Part shown: positions 8,149-15,870 of the stretch, in pieces
Numbering within the stretch: the stretch's first letter is position 1
Layout: each line of letters starts with the position of its first letter
DNA from: Anaerolineae bacterium
GTDB taxonomy: Bacteria; Chloroflexota; Anaerolineae; SpSt-600
Direction: 5' to 3'
Length of the DNA: 16,152 nucleotides
Assembly (NCBI GenBank): GCA_028275425.1
Contig: JAPWUT010000016.1
Span: 1 to 16,152, forward strand
Notes under the pieces: generated by a model
What the model was told of the DNA's origin: nothing
What the model saw: the letters and a program-made list of their open reading frames with translations, nothing else
The model's database searches: none
Program-made: the position numbers and the translations under genes

Positions 8149-8177
8149 ATTATAGGCCAGGCCCAAGCTTCTGCCAA
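8149..8177 (-). promoter_or_regulatory. Sigma-70-type promoter of the GT2 operon
   Basis: On the minus strand, TTGGCA (8177-8172) and TATAAT (8154-8149) are separated by exactly 17 bases. The -35 matches the consensus at five of six positions and the -10 at all six. The expected transcription start is near 8142, only about six bases before the ATG at 8136, so the mRNA should be nearly leaderless, which agrees with the absence of a Shine-Dalgarno. Prediction from sequence only. Confidence 0.7.
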
Positions 8178-8195
8178 ATTTTAAGGTTCCAGGGC

Positions 8196-8224
8196 TTGCC
8201 CCCGAGGCCAAAGTGTGGTAAACT
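8196..8224 (+). promoter_or_regulatory. Probable promoter of the nrdR-nrdJ operon
   Basis: TTGCCC (8196-8201), a 17-base spacer and TAAACT (8219-8224) make a moderate sigma-70-type promoter (four of six matches in each box). It lies back to back with the GT2 promoter, with 18 bases between the two -35 boxes. Transcription would start near 8231 and leave a leader of about 55 bases before nrdR. Confidence 0.45.
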
Positions 8225-8254
8225 AAATTTTGTAGGCAAGGCATCAAAAGGCCA

Positions 8255-8269
8255 AACATTTAGTATGTT
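8255..8269 (+). promoter_or_regulatory. Short inverted repeat in the nrdR leader, possible operator
   Basis: AACAT, five bases, then ATGTT, lying in the predicted nrdR leader just before the AGAGGGGG ribosome binding site. It could be a regulator site, but it does not match the usual NrdR box closely and short repeats of this kind arise by chance in AT-rich leaders. Confidence 0.2.
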
Positions 8270-8285
8270 ATGTAAAGAGGGGGAA

Positions 8286-8735
8286 ATGCTCAGGTGTCCT
8301 TATTGCGGAAGCACCGAATCAAAAGTGACCGATACCCGCCACAGCCCCAAAGGGATAAGGAGGCGGAGGCTTTGCAAAAACTGCGGAAAAAAGTTCACCT
8401 CCTACGAAACGGTCATGGCCACCCCTATGGTGATTAAGCGGGATGGCCGGAGGGAAGAATTTGACCGGGAAAAGCTACTGGCCGGAATCCGCAAAGCCTG
8501 CGCTAAGAGGCCCATACCCTACGAAGCCATTGAGAAGTTAGCCGATGAGGTTGAGGACAAAATCCGAGCCATGGGCAAGGCCGAAGTCCCAAGCCGCCTC
8601 ATCGGCCAGATGGTCCTGGAAAAGCTCAAAGAGCTGGACGAAGTGGCTTACATCCGCTTTGCCTCGGTTTACTTGCCCTTGGAGGATTTGGAAAGCCTGA
8701 AGAAGGAGATTGACAAGCTTTTGGGAGGAAGGTGA
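8286..8735 (+). CDS. nrdR: Transcriptional regulator NrdR
   Basis: 149 residues, the usual NrdR length. The start is ATG 8286, behind AGAGGGGG; longer in-frame starts upstream run through the promoter region and are not credible. The N-terminal zinc ribbon uses Cys4, Cys7, Cys30 and Cys33 (MLRCPYCG, LCKNCGKKF). The ATP-cone begins at VIKRDGRREEFDREKL (about 49-64) and runs to residue 139. NrdR senses ATP and dATP and represses ribonucleotide reductase genes. That fits nrdJ lying two genes downstream, probably in the same transcript, so autoregulation of the operon is likely. I found no convincing pair of NrdR boxes in the leader. Confidence 0.96.
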   Translation: MLRCPYCGSTESKVTDTRHSPKGIRRRRLCKNCGKKFTSYETVMATPMVIKRDGRREEFDREKLLAGIRKACAKRPIPYEAIEKLADEVEDKIRAMGKAEVPSRLIGQMVLEKLKELDEVAYIRFASVYLPLEDLESLKKEIDKLLGGR

Positions 8736-10015
8736 TGGTAAAAGTTGAGCCGGCCCTCTGTTCTTACTGCGGGGGATGCGTGAGCCTTTGCCCCCAAAAA
8801 GCCCTCTCCCTGGCCGAAACAAGGCTTACGGTCAGCCAGGCCTGCAACGATTGTGGCCTGTGCGTGAAGGCTTGCCCAAGCGGGGCATTGTCCACCCCGA
8901 AATTTTCCCCAAAGGCAAACCTCTCGCTCTCTCCCTACTACGATGTTGTAGTGATAGGAGCGGGGCCGGCCGGTTCCATGGCTGCCCTTCACGCTGCCCG
9001 CGGTGGCGCCTCGGTGCTCCTGGTGGAAAAACGCCAGGAAATAGGAAGCCCGGTCCGCTGCGCCGAAGGAATCTCAGCCGAGGCCTTGCTGAGGTTCTTT
9101 GAGCCCATGCCTTCCTTCGTGGCCTCAACGATAACCGGCGCAGCCTTCTACTTCCAGGATGGGAAAGGCTTTAAGCTTTGGAAATCGTTCCAGGGCGGGC
9201 AAGGATTCATCCTGGAACGCCGAATCTTTGACCGCTTCCTGGCCGAAGAAGCAGCCAAAGCCGGTGTTAGAGTTGTGGTCAAGTCTCCGGCTACCAGCCT
9301 CATCCTGGAGAGAGGAGAAGTGAAAGGCGTGAGGGTTCAGCTGGCTGGGGAAGAGAGGGAAGTGGAAGCGAAAGTGGTAATAGCTGCCGATGGGGTTGAA
9401 TCGGAAGCCGGCCGATGGGCCGGAATAGATACCACGCTCCCTCCGAAAGAGGCCATTTCCTGCGCCCAGTTCCTCCTTTCGGGGATTGATTTGGACCCAT
9501 CCGTCACCCTCTACTACCTCACCCCTGGGTTCGCCCCTGGTGGTTATGCCTGGGTCTTCCCTAAAGGGGAAGGTAAGGCCAACGTTGGCCTCGGGGTGCA
9601 AGCCAACTTGGCCAAGGAGCCGGCTCTAAACTACTTGGTCCGGTTCATAGATTCCATCCCCGCCCTCTCCCGAGGAAGCCCCGTAACCTTAATCACCGGA
9701 TTGGTCCCCTTGCGCCCGCTGGAAGAAATCGTAAGGCCAGGGATAATGCTGGTAGGGGATGCGGCCGGGCAAGTTGACCCCCTAACTGGAGGAGGGATAC
9801 CGCTGGCCATGGCTGCAGGTGCGCTGGCCGGAGAAGTAGCCGCGGGCTTCGTCCGAGGGGAGAATTCACTGGAGGAATATAAGGTCCGCTGGGAGGAAAG
9901 GTGGGGAAAAAGGCTCAAGAGGAACCACCGGCTCAAGGAGCAATTCCCGCCAGAGGAAAGGCTTGGAGAGAACTTCCTGCGGCTTTTCGCCGCGGCCACT
10001 GGAGCAGTAAAGTAA
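8735..10015 (+). CDS. Geranylgeranyl reductase family FAD enzyme with N-terminal 2[4Fe-4S] ferredoxin domain
   Basis: 426 residues from ATG 8735, which shares one base with the nrdR stop (TGATG); the GTG three bases earlier lies too close to the GGGAGGAA site. Residues 1-50 are a bacterial-type ferredoxin with Cys9, 12, 15, 19 and Cys37, 40, 43, 47. A flavoprotein domain follows: FAD-binding VVVIGAGPAG (71-80), PVRCAEGI with Cys109 as in geranylgeranyl reductases, VVIAADGVESEAGRW, and the second FAD motif VGDAAGQVDPLTGGGI. The family saturates isoprenoid chains, as in archaeal lipid, chlorophyll or quinone side-chain reduction. The fused ferredoxin suggests electrons come from reduced ferredoxin pools. 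The natural substrate here is unknown, and its place between nrdR and nrdJ is unusual. Confidence 0.88.
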   Translation: MVKVEPALCSYCGGCVSLCPQKALSLAETRLTVSQACNDCGLCVKACPSGALSTPKFSPKANLSLSPYYDVVVIGAGPAGSMAALHAARGGASVLLVEKRQEIGSPVRCAEGISAEALLRFFEPMPSFVASTITGAAFYFQDGKGFKLWKSFQGGQGFILERRIFDRFLAEEAAKAGVRVVVKSPATSLILERGEVKGVRVQLAGEEREVEAKVVIAADGVESEAGRWAGIDTTLPPKEAISCAQFLLSGIDLDPSVTLYYLTPGFAPGGYAWVFPKGEGKANVGLGVQANLAKEPALNYLVRFIDSIPALSRGSPVTLITGLVPLRPLEEIVRPGIMLVGDAAGQVDPLTGGGIPLAMAAGALAGEVAAGFVRGENSLEEYKVRWEERWGKRLKRNHRLKEQFPPEERLGENFLRLFAAATGAVK

Positions 10016-10020
10016 AGGGA

Positions 10021-10028
10021 AGGAGGTG
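10021..10028 (+). promoter_or_regulatory. Strong Shine-Dalgarno site of nrdJ
   Basis: AGGAGGTG, a near-perfect anti-Shine-Dalgarno match, ends five bases before ATG 10034 and fixes the nrdJ start. It lies in the 18-base gap after the flavoprotein stop. Confidence 0.85.
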
Positions 10029-10033
10029 CGAAA

Positions 10034-13000
10034 ATGGCTCTGAAACTTTCGCCTGCCGCCATCGCTGTACTCAAAAAGCGCTATCTGCGGAAAGATGAGA
10101 AGGGGAACGTCATAGAAACCCCGGAAGAGATGTTCCGCCGAGTAGCTAAAGCCATCGCCGAAGCAGAGGAAAAGGGGAAGGAAGAGTGGGCCGAAAAGTT
10201 TTACCAGTTAATGGAAAGCTTGGACTTCCTACCCAACTCGCCGACAATCATGAACGCGGGCACCCCTATCGGGCAACTTAGCGCCTGCTTCGTAATCCCG
10301 GTGGAAGACGACATGGCCAGCATCTTTGAAGCGGTGAAAGCTACGGCGCTTATTCACCAGTCAGGGGGGGGAACAGGCTTCAGCTTCTCCCGCCTTCGCC
10401 CCAAGGGCGATGTGGTCCGCTCCACAGGGGGGATTGCTTCCGGCCCTGTAAGCTTCATGCGCGTCTTTGATACCGCCACCGATGTGATAAAACAGGGCGG
10501 GTGCCTCTCGGCCAGAACATGGGTCCGCACCCCCAATGGCCTTCAAAGGCTAAGCTCGTTTCTCAACGCACCTCCGATGGGGGAAAACCCCGTGCATCAA
10601 GAAGTGCTGGGGCGTGATGGATTTGAGCCCGCTTTCCTTGCCCAGGACAACGGTATGGCCGAAGTTTACCGCATCAAGACAGATCTGGGCCTATGCTTGG
10701 AGGCTACATATAACCACTTGATTCGGGTGGTTACAGAGGATGGGCAAATCGGGTGGAAGATGGCGGAGGAAATAAGGCCGGGCGACTTGTTAGTGGTGAG
10801 ACTGGGGGGTTATAGCGGATACGATGCTCCTTTGCCGCCTTGTCCTCCTCTCATTTTGCCGGAGAGGATGAATCCAGATTTAGCCGAATTGGTGGGCTAC
10901 TTTATCGCCAGCGGAGGTCTTTCAACTTTGAACGGGAAGCCGGAACGTTTGGCCTTCTCGGTACCTCATGACACTCCGGACGTAGAGAGGTGGCTTGAAG
11001 AGACCCTACGGAAGTTTGGCCTGAATCCAGTTAGGGAGAAGGACAATAATGCTTCATCGCTGATTGTGGTGCGCAGCGCAGCCTTGGCCGAGTGGTGGCA
11101 AAAGGCGGGGCTGGATAAGAAAGCCGAAGTCCCCGTTGCCATTCGCACAGCTTCCCCGGAAAGCCTTCGGGCTTTTTTGAGGGGACTTTTTGAGGGCAAT
11201 GGAGACATCTTGCCAAATGGGCAAGTCCGCCTTTCCAGCATTTCCAAAGAGCTCATTGAGCAAGTTCAACAGCTCTTACTGGCACTTGGTATCGTCTCAC
11301 AGGTTACCGAAGTGGAGCGTAAGGGCAATGGGCTCGGGGCAAATCCTCGCTATGAACTAAGGATTTCCCACAGGCCAAGCTTGCTGCTTTTCTCCAGGAC
11401 GATAGGATTCCGAAGCGAACTCAAAAGGCAACGCCTGGAAGAACAGCTCTCTGCTGAAAAGCTGCAGCCGATGTTAAAGGATGAGCCTGTGAGGGGAGAC
11501 TACGTCTATACCCGCGTCACGGGTGTGGAAAAGGGCAGGGCCTATACAATGGACATAGAGGTAGTAGGCTCTGAATTCGTGGCTAATGGGTTCTTAGTCC
11601 ACAACCGCCGCCGTGGGGCTAACATGGGAATCCTCCGAGTTGACCACCCCGATATCCTGGAGTTCATCTCCTGCAAGGAGAAGGAGGGGGCATTCGCCAA
11701 CTTCAACATCAGCGTAGCCATTACCGAACGGTTCATGCAGGCTCTAAAAGAGGATGGGGAATACGAGCTTGTGAACCCCCGCAACGGGGAAGTGATCAAG
11801 CGCCTCAAGGCGAGGGAAGTTTTCGCCAAGATTGTAGAAGGGGCCTGGCGCAACGGCGAGCCCGGCGTCATTTTCTTGGACCGAATAAATCAGTTCAACC
11901 CTACACCGCATCTGGGGCAGATTGAATCCACTAACCCCTGCGGCGAGCAGCCCCTATTGCCCTATGAATCGTGCAACTTGGGCTCCATAAACCTCTCCCA
12001 CATGGTGACCGATGACGGCCAAATTGATTGGGAAAAGCTGGAACGCACGGTGAAGCTGGCCGTCCGCTTCTTGGACGATGTCATAACCGTGAACAAGCTA
12101 CCGCTCCCGCAGATAGAAGAAGCCACCCTAAGAACCCGTAAGATTGGCCTTGGGGTCATGGGCTTCGCCGATATGCTCATAAAGCTGGGCATACCCTACG
12201 ATTCAGAGGAAGCCCTAAGCGTGGCCGAAAGGGTAATGGAAGCCATCGCTTACTGGAGCAAGGAGGAATCGGTAGAGCTGGCGAAGGAGAGGGGGCCTTT
12301 CCCCGCTTTTGAAGGCTCAATCTACCCCCAAGGCAAGCTGCCCTTCCCCGAACCCAACTCTTCCTCTTTTGATTGGGCCGGGCTTGTGGAGCGAATCAAA
12401 AAGTATGGAATCCGCAACGCTGCCACCACCACAATCGCCCCCACAGGAAGCATCTCCATCATAGCCGGATGCTCCTCAGGCATTGAGCCTTTGTTCGCTC
12501 TGGCCTTCACCCGCAAGCACATCCTGGATGAGGACTCCTTCCCCGAAATCAACCCCCTCTTTGAGAAAGTGGCCCGGGAGCGGGGGTTCTACAACCTCAA
12601 AATCATGAGGAAGGTGGCAGAAACCGGCCGTATACAGGACATGGAAGAAATCCCGCCCGACGTGCGCCGCATCTTCGTCACCGCTTTAGACATAGCCCCT
12701 GAGTGGCACGTCCGGATGCAAGCTGCATTCCAGCGTTGGACCGATAACAGCATCTCCAAGACGATAAACCTGCCCTTTGAGGCCAAGCTTGAGGATGTAG
12801 AGAAGGCCATCCTCTTGGCTTACGAGCTCGGTTGCAAAGGAGTGACTGTGTACCGCGACCGCAGCCGGGAAACCCAAGTCCTGAACGTAGGGGTTGAGGA
12901 GAAGGTGGAGGAGGTGAAGGCTGCCCAACCAGGCCTTCCTGGCATCCTCTCCCCTCGGCCACGCCCGCTCATCACCCGCGGCACTACCGAGAAGATACCC

Positions 13001-13444
13001 CTGGGCTGCGGCCGCAACCTCTATGTCACCGTCAACGAGGACCAAGTCGGGCTGTGCGAGGTTTTCCTCCAAGTGGGCAAATCGGGTGGATGCGTGGCCT
13101 CTCAATCGGAAGCAATAGGAAGGCTTATCTCATTGGCCTTGAGGAGCGGGATAAACCCCCAGGCCATAATCAAGCAGCTTAAGGGGATAAGGTGCCCGGC
13201 CCCCACCTGGCACAACGGTGGCCCAATCCTCTCCTGTGCCGATGCTATCGCTAAGGCTATGGAAAGATACATGAAGGCCCAGAAGGGAGAGGAGACGACC
13301 GCACCGGCAGCCGTGCCGAGCTCAAAGCCCACCTCTGCGGTTGATTTTGGCCTCTCACCCGAATGCCCGGAGTGCGGAAGCCTCCTGGAATTCAGCGAAG
13401 GGTGCGTCATCTGCCGGAACTGCGGCTACTCCCAGTGCGGATGA
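10034..13444 (+). CDS. nrdJ: Adenosylcobalamin-dependent ribonucleotide reductase (class II) containing an intein
   Basis: The precursor is 1136 residues; removing the intein (157-524) leaves 768. It reduces ribonucleotides to deoxyribonucleotides with coenzyme B12 and needs neither oxygen nor a second subunit. Visible features: FLPNSPTIMNAGTPIGQLSACF with the first redox Cys85; GGGTGFSFSRLRP; QGG joined after splicing to RRRGANMGILRVDHPDI; the active-site NPCGE (Asn634, Cys636, Glu638); and Cys647 in SCNLGSINL as the second redox Cys. Then come APTGSIS, a TSCPD-like domain near residues 985-1085, and a C-terminal zinc ribbon with CPECG, CRNCG and a final Cys. It is likely controlled by NrdR and fed by thioredoxin/TrxB. 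It ends in an ATGA overlap with the methyltransferase gene. Activity depends on what the intein does, since it separates Cys85 from the catalytic Cys636. Confidence 0.96.
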   Translation: MALKLSPAAIAVLKKRYLRKDEKGNVIETPEEMFRRVAKAIAEAEEKGKEEWAEKFYQLMESLDFLPNSPTIMNAGTPIGQLSACFVIPVEDDMASIFEAVKATALIHQSGGGTGFSFSRLRPKGDVVRSTGGIASGPVSFMRVFDTATDVIKQGGCLSARTWVRTPNGLQRLSSFLNAPPMGENPVHQEVLGRDGFEPAFLAQDNGMAEVYRIKTDLGLCLEATYNHLIRVVTEDGQIGWKMAEEIRPGDLLVVRLGGYSGYDAPLPPCPPLILPERMNPDLAELVGYFIASGGLSTLNGKPERLAFSVPHDTPDVERWLEETLRKFGLNPVREKDNNASSLIVVRSAALAEWWQKAGLDKKAEVPVAIRTASPESLRAFLRGLFEGNGDILPNGQVRLSSISKELIEQVQQLLLALGIVSQVTEVERKGNGLGANPRYELRISHRPSLLLFSRTIGFRSELKRQRLEEQLSAEKLQPMLKDEPVRGDYVYTRVTGVEKGRAYTMDIEVVGSEFVANGFLVHNRRRGANMGILRVDHPDILEFISCKEKEGAFANFNISVAITERFMQALKEDGEYELVNPRNGEVIKRLKAREVFAKIVEGAWRNGEPGVIFLDRINQFNPTPHLGQIESTNPCGEQPLLPYESCNLGSINLSHMVTDDGQIDWEKLERTVKLAVRFLDDVITVNKLPLPQIEEATLRTRKIGLGVMGFADMLIKLGIPYDSEEALSVAERVMEAIAYWSKEESVELAKERGPFPAFEGSIYPQGKLPFPEPNSSSFDWAGLVERIKKYGIRNAATTTIAPTGSISIIAGCSSGIEPLFALAFTRKHILDEDSFPEINPLFEKVARERGFYNLKIMRKVAETGRIQDMEEIPPDVRRIFVTALDIAPEWHVRMQAAFQRWTDNSISKTINLPFEAKLEDVEKAILLAYELGCKGVTVYRDRSRETQVLNVGVEEKVEEVKAAQPGLPGILSPRPRPLITRGTTEKIPLGCGRNLYVTVNEDQVGLCEVFLQVGKSGGCVASQSEAIGRLISLALRSGINPQAIIKQLKGIRCPAPTWHNGGPILSCADAIAKAMERYMKAQKGEETTAPAAVPSSKPTSAVDFGLSPECPECGSLLEFSEGCVICRNCGYSQCG
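10502..11605 (+). other. In-frame intein with degenerate LAGLIDADG endonuclease, inserted in NrdJ
   Basis: Precursor residues 157-524 (368 residues). Block A is CLSARTWV with Cys157 as residue 1; block B is LEATYNHLIRV with the TxxH His228; block G is NGFLVHN ending His523-Asn524. The flanking NrdJ sequence is continuous when the insert is removed (KQGG plus RRRGANMG). Two oddities stand out. The residue after Asn524 is Arg, not Cys, Ser or Thr. The F-block His (usually before FVANG) also seems missing (GSEFVANG). In the endonuclease, block C reads LAELVGYFIASGG with Ser293 for the catalytic acid, and block E reads FLRGLFEGNGD with Asn389 for the second one, so DNA cutting is probably lost. 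Codon use looks slightly more AT-rich than in the flanking exteins. Confidence 0.9.
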
Positions 13445-14151
13445 AAGACAAGCAGGAGCATTACAGGGCTCTTTACCGGAAAATCAAGCCTGGCTGGAAG
13501 CCTTCCACCCAGGTTTACCAGGAGCTTGTGGCTTCCTACCTCAATCCTGAGGCCAAATTGCTGGACCTGGGCTGCGGGAGGGGAGGAATCGTTGAACGCC
13601 TACACCCTTTGGCCGGGCTGACGGTTGGAGTGGATGCCGATTTAGCCTCCCTGCGGGAGCACAGAACGCCATCCATCCCCAGAATCCAGGCCTTAGCCGA
13701 GGCACTCCCCTTCCCAGCCCAGACCTTTGATTTGGTGATATCCAGCTGGGTCCTGGAACACCTGGCCGAGCCGGAAAAAGCGTTTGAGGAAGTGGCCCGG
13801 GTCCTTAAGCCCGGAGGCCGCTTCATCTTCCTCACCCCCAATTTCCTGCACCCGATTCCTCGCCTTGGGTGGGCGTTGAGCAAAGCCGGGGGACTACTCC
13901 AGAAATCACTCGTGGCCAGCCTCTACAGCCGCCAAAGCCAAGACGTCTTCCCACCCCATTACCTGGCCAATACCCCGGTGAGGATTGAGGAAATCGCTTC
14001 CAAAGTCGGCCTTCAGAAAGCTTCCGTGCGCCTCGTAGAAGACCCCACCTATTTAGCCTTCGGTCCCTTGTCCTTCCGCCTGAGCGTGCTTTTAGAGAAG
14101 CTCATCCCGGCTGGGAGGAAAGTCCACATAGTGGGTGAATTCAAGAAATGA
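13441..14151 (+). CDS. Class I SAM-dependent methyltransferase (methyltransferase type 11-like)
   Basis: 236 residues from ATG 13441, which overlaps the nrdJ stop by four bases (ATGA); an in-frame ATG at 13363 lies deep inside nrdJ and is rejected. Motif I is KLLDLGCGRGG (39-49), Asp65 in VGVDAD binds the ribose of SAM, and motifs II/III follow in FDLVISSWVLEHLAEPEKAFEEVARVLKPGGRFIF. The C-terminal part has no recognised acceptor domain. Proteins of this layout methylate small molecules, lipids or sugars. The acceptor is unknown, although a quinone or lipid substrate would suit the isoprenoid reductase gene in the same operon (inference only). Confidence 0.88.
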   Translation: MKDKQEHYRALYRKIKPGWKPSTQVYQELVASYLNPEAKLLDLGCGRGGIVERLHPLAGLTVGVDADLASLREHRTPSIPRIQALAEALPFPAQTFDLVISSWVLEHLAEPEKAFEEVARVLKPGGRFIFLTPNFLHPIPRLGWALSKAGGLLQKSLVASLYSRQSQDVFPPHYLANTPVRIEEIASKVGLQKASVRLVEDPTYLAFGPLSFRLSVLLEKLIPAGRKVHIVGEFKK

Positions 14152-14918
14152 GGCCTTCTTCCAAGCTCATCCTCTTAGCCTTTGGCCTATCCGCGATAGC
14201 CGCTTTCCTGAGCCTTCCCCCTCACGATTTCCTGGGCAAATCCTACTTTGTAGCATCGGGGGTTTGCCACCGCCTGCCTCAGCATTCCCTATTCTTCGGT
14301 GGGAAGCAAAGCCCTCTGTGCGCCCGCTGCACCGGAAATTACCTCGGCCTTTTAGTCGTTTCCCTCTTCCTGGCCCTGAGGAGAAGGCTGAATTCCAGCC
14401 TGTTCCCTCCTCCTGGCCTCTTAGTCGTCCTGGCCGCTTTCGTCGCCCTTTGGGGGATAGATGGCGTGAACTCCTTCGCAGAGTTCTGGCAAGGGGAGCC
14501 GTTGCTTTACCACCCTTCTCAAGAGCTCAGGCTGATAACGGGCGTGTTGAACGGTCTGACCTGGGGCTTCTTGTTCGTCCCCTTCTTCAATTCAGTTGTC
14601 CTCAAAAACCCGGCTCCTCGCCGCAGCCTGGAGAACTTCGCCGAACTGGTGCTTAATCTGCTTGTGGGGATAGGGCTTGCGGCACTTGTCCGAACCCAAT
14701 GGCCATTCTTGCTTTATCCTCTGGCCTTACTGAGCCTTGTCGGCCCGCTAATCCTTCTGGGGGCGATAAACACAATCTTGCTCAAGCTGGCCTTCAACTT
14801 CTACCCCGAGGGAATAGAAAAAGGGGGAGAAATCATCCCCCTTTTCCTGGCAGGTATTGGCGTTGGCCTATTGGAGATATCCACCCTAAACCTCCTTAGG
14901 GCCACGATTGGGCTTTAA
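14148..14918 (+). CDS. DUF2085 integral membrane protein
   Basis: 256 residues with about seven hydrophobic segments, the first at residues 7-23. The signature of DUF2085 is clear: VCHRLPQHSLFFGGKQSPLC (39-58) followed by ARCTGNYLGL, giving Cys40, His41, Cys58 and Cys61, a possible metal or redox site at the start of the second membrane segment. The family has no established function. It is last in the nrdR-nrdJ cluster and joined to the methyltransferase gene by an ATGA overlap. Its TAA stop overlaps the stop of the convergent trxB within TTAA, so no terminator fits between them. Confidence 0.85.
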   Translation: MRPSSKLILLAFGLSAIAAFLSLPPHDFLGKSYFVASGVCHRLPQHSLFFGGKQSPLCARCTGNYLGLLVVSLFLALRRRLNSSLFPPPGLLVVLAAFVALWGIDGVNSFAEFWQGEPLLYHPSQELRLITGVLNGLTWGFLFVPFFNSVVLKNPAPRRSLENFAELVLNLLVGIGLAALVRTQWPFLLYPLALLSLVGPLILLGAINTILLKLAFNFYPEGIEKGGEIIPLFLAGIGVGLLEISTLNLLRATIGL

Positions 14919-15868
14919 GGCTTCCACTCCTTCCCCGGATACTCCTTACCTTCAAGGTGAGCGATGTACTTTTCGGCCTCCATAGCGGCGATGGCCCCGG
15001 ATGCGGCCGCCGTCACCACCTGAGCCAAAACCCTCTCCTGGACATCCCCGGCGGCAAAGACACCCGGCACGCTGGTGTGCATAGCCCTATCGGTAACGAT
15101 GTAACCCTGCTCATCCAGCTCAATTTGCCCTTGGAAGAGCGAAGTATTGGGCACATTGCCGATGTAAACGAAAACCCCGTCCACCTTCAGGAAAGACTCT
15201 TCCCCGGTCTTGAGGTTGCGGACTTTTACCCCCTCCACCTTCTCCTTCCCCACGATTTCGGTCACGACAGAGTTGAGGATGAACTCAATGCGCTCGTTCT
15301 GGCGAGCCCTCTCCTGGATTATGGCTTCGGCTCGGAACTGGTCCCTTCTGTGGATTATGTAAACCTTGCGAGCGAAGCGGGTGAGGTAGAGGGCCTCTTT
15401 GAGGGCGCTATCCCCTCCTCCGACCACTGCTACTTCCCGGTCCTGGTAGAAGAAGCCATCGCAAGTAGCGCAGAAGGACACCCCCCGGCCTACGAATTCC
15501 TCCTCCCCTGGCACTCCGAGCTTCCTCGGGGAAACGCCAGTGGCTATGATTAAAGCCTTGCACTGGTAATCCCCGGAGTAAGTGGTAACAGTGAAGGGGT
15601 GTTCCTTGAGGTTTACGCTGAGGACTTCGTCCATTTGGATTTCGGCCCCGAACTTCTTAGCCTGCTCCTGCATCAAGCGGGTCAACTCCAAGCCGGATAT
15701 GCCCTCTGGGAAGCCGGGGTAATTCTCAATCTCGGCTGTGAGGGCTGCTTGCCCGCCTACGGCCCGGCCTGTAATCACCAAAGTTTTGAGTTTGGACCTG
15801 GCAGAATAGATAGCGGCGCTCAAGCCGGCAGGCCCTGAGCCTATGATTATGACATCGTAAAGCTCCAT
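14915..15868 (-). CDS. trxB: Thioredoxin reductase (NADPH)
   Basis: 317 residues, the usual length of low-molecular-weight bacterial thioredoxin reductase. FAD-binding is IIIGSGPAG (7-15). The redox-active pair is Cys133/Cys136 in SFCATCDGFF. NADPH-binding is VVGGGDSALKEA (149-160) with HRRDQFRA (173-180), whose arginines bind the 2'-phosphate and point to NADPH rather than NADH. The C-terminal FAD motif is FAAGDVQERVLAQVVTAAASGAIAA. It passes electrons from NADPH to thioredoxin. It starts two bases after the stop of the thioredoxin gene, with its GGGAGGGAG ribosome binding site inside that gene's last codons, so the two form an operon. Its natural partner here is the selenocysteine thioredoxin. 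Confidence 0.96.
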   Translation of the reverse strand: MELYDVIIIGSGPAGLSAAIYSARSKLKTLVITGRAVGGQAALTAEIENYPGFPEGISGLELTRLMQEQAKKFGAEIQMDEVLSVNLKEHPFTVTTYSGDYQCKALIIATGVSPRKLGVPGEEEFVGRGVSFCATCDGFFYQDREVAVVGGGDSALKEALYLTRFARKVYIIHRRDQFRAEAIIQERARQNERIEFILNSVVTEIVGKEKVEGVKVRNLKTGEESFLKVDGVFVYIGNVPNTSLFQGQIELDEQGYIVTDRAMHTSVPGVFAAGDVQERVLAQVVTAAASGAIAAMEAEKYIAHLEGKEYPGKEWKP

Positions 15869-15870
15869 GC

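Noticed and set aside
8137..8259. N-terminal extension of the first GT2 gene to 8259
   Set aside because: The 41 extra residues are not part of the GT-A fold, would cover both promoters and lie upstream of the predicted transcription start.
8010..8285. N-terminal extension of nrdR to 8010
   Set aside because: It overlaps the divergent GT2 gene and both promoters. NrdR proteins begin at the zinc ribbon, and a Shine-Dalgarno sits before ATG 8286.
8231..8285. NrdR boxes or a cobalamin riboswitch before nrdR or nrdJ
   Set aside because: The leader is too short for a cobalamin riboswitch, no sequence matches the NrdR box well, and the gap before nrdJ is only 18 bases.
9186..9219. Perfect 9-bp inverted repeat (CGTTCCAGG ... 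CCTGGAACG) with a 16-base loop
   Set aside because: It lies in the middle of the flavoprotein coding sequence, has no U-tract and no UGA nearby, so it is probably a chance hairpin.
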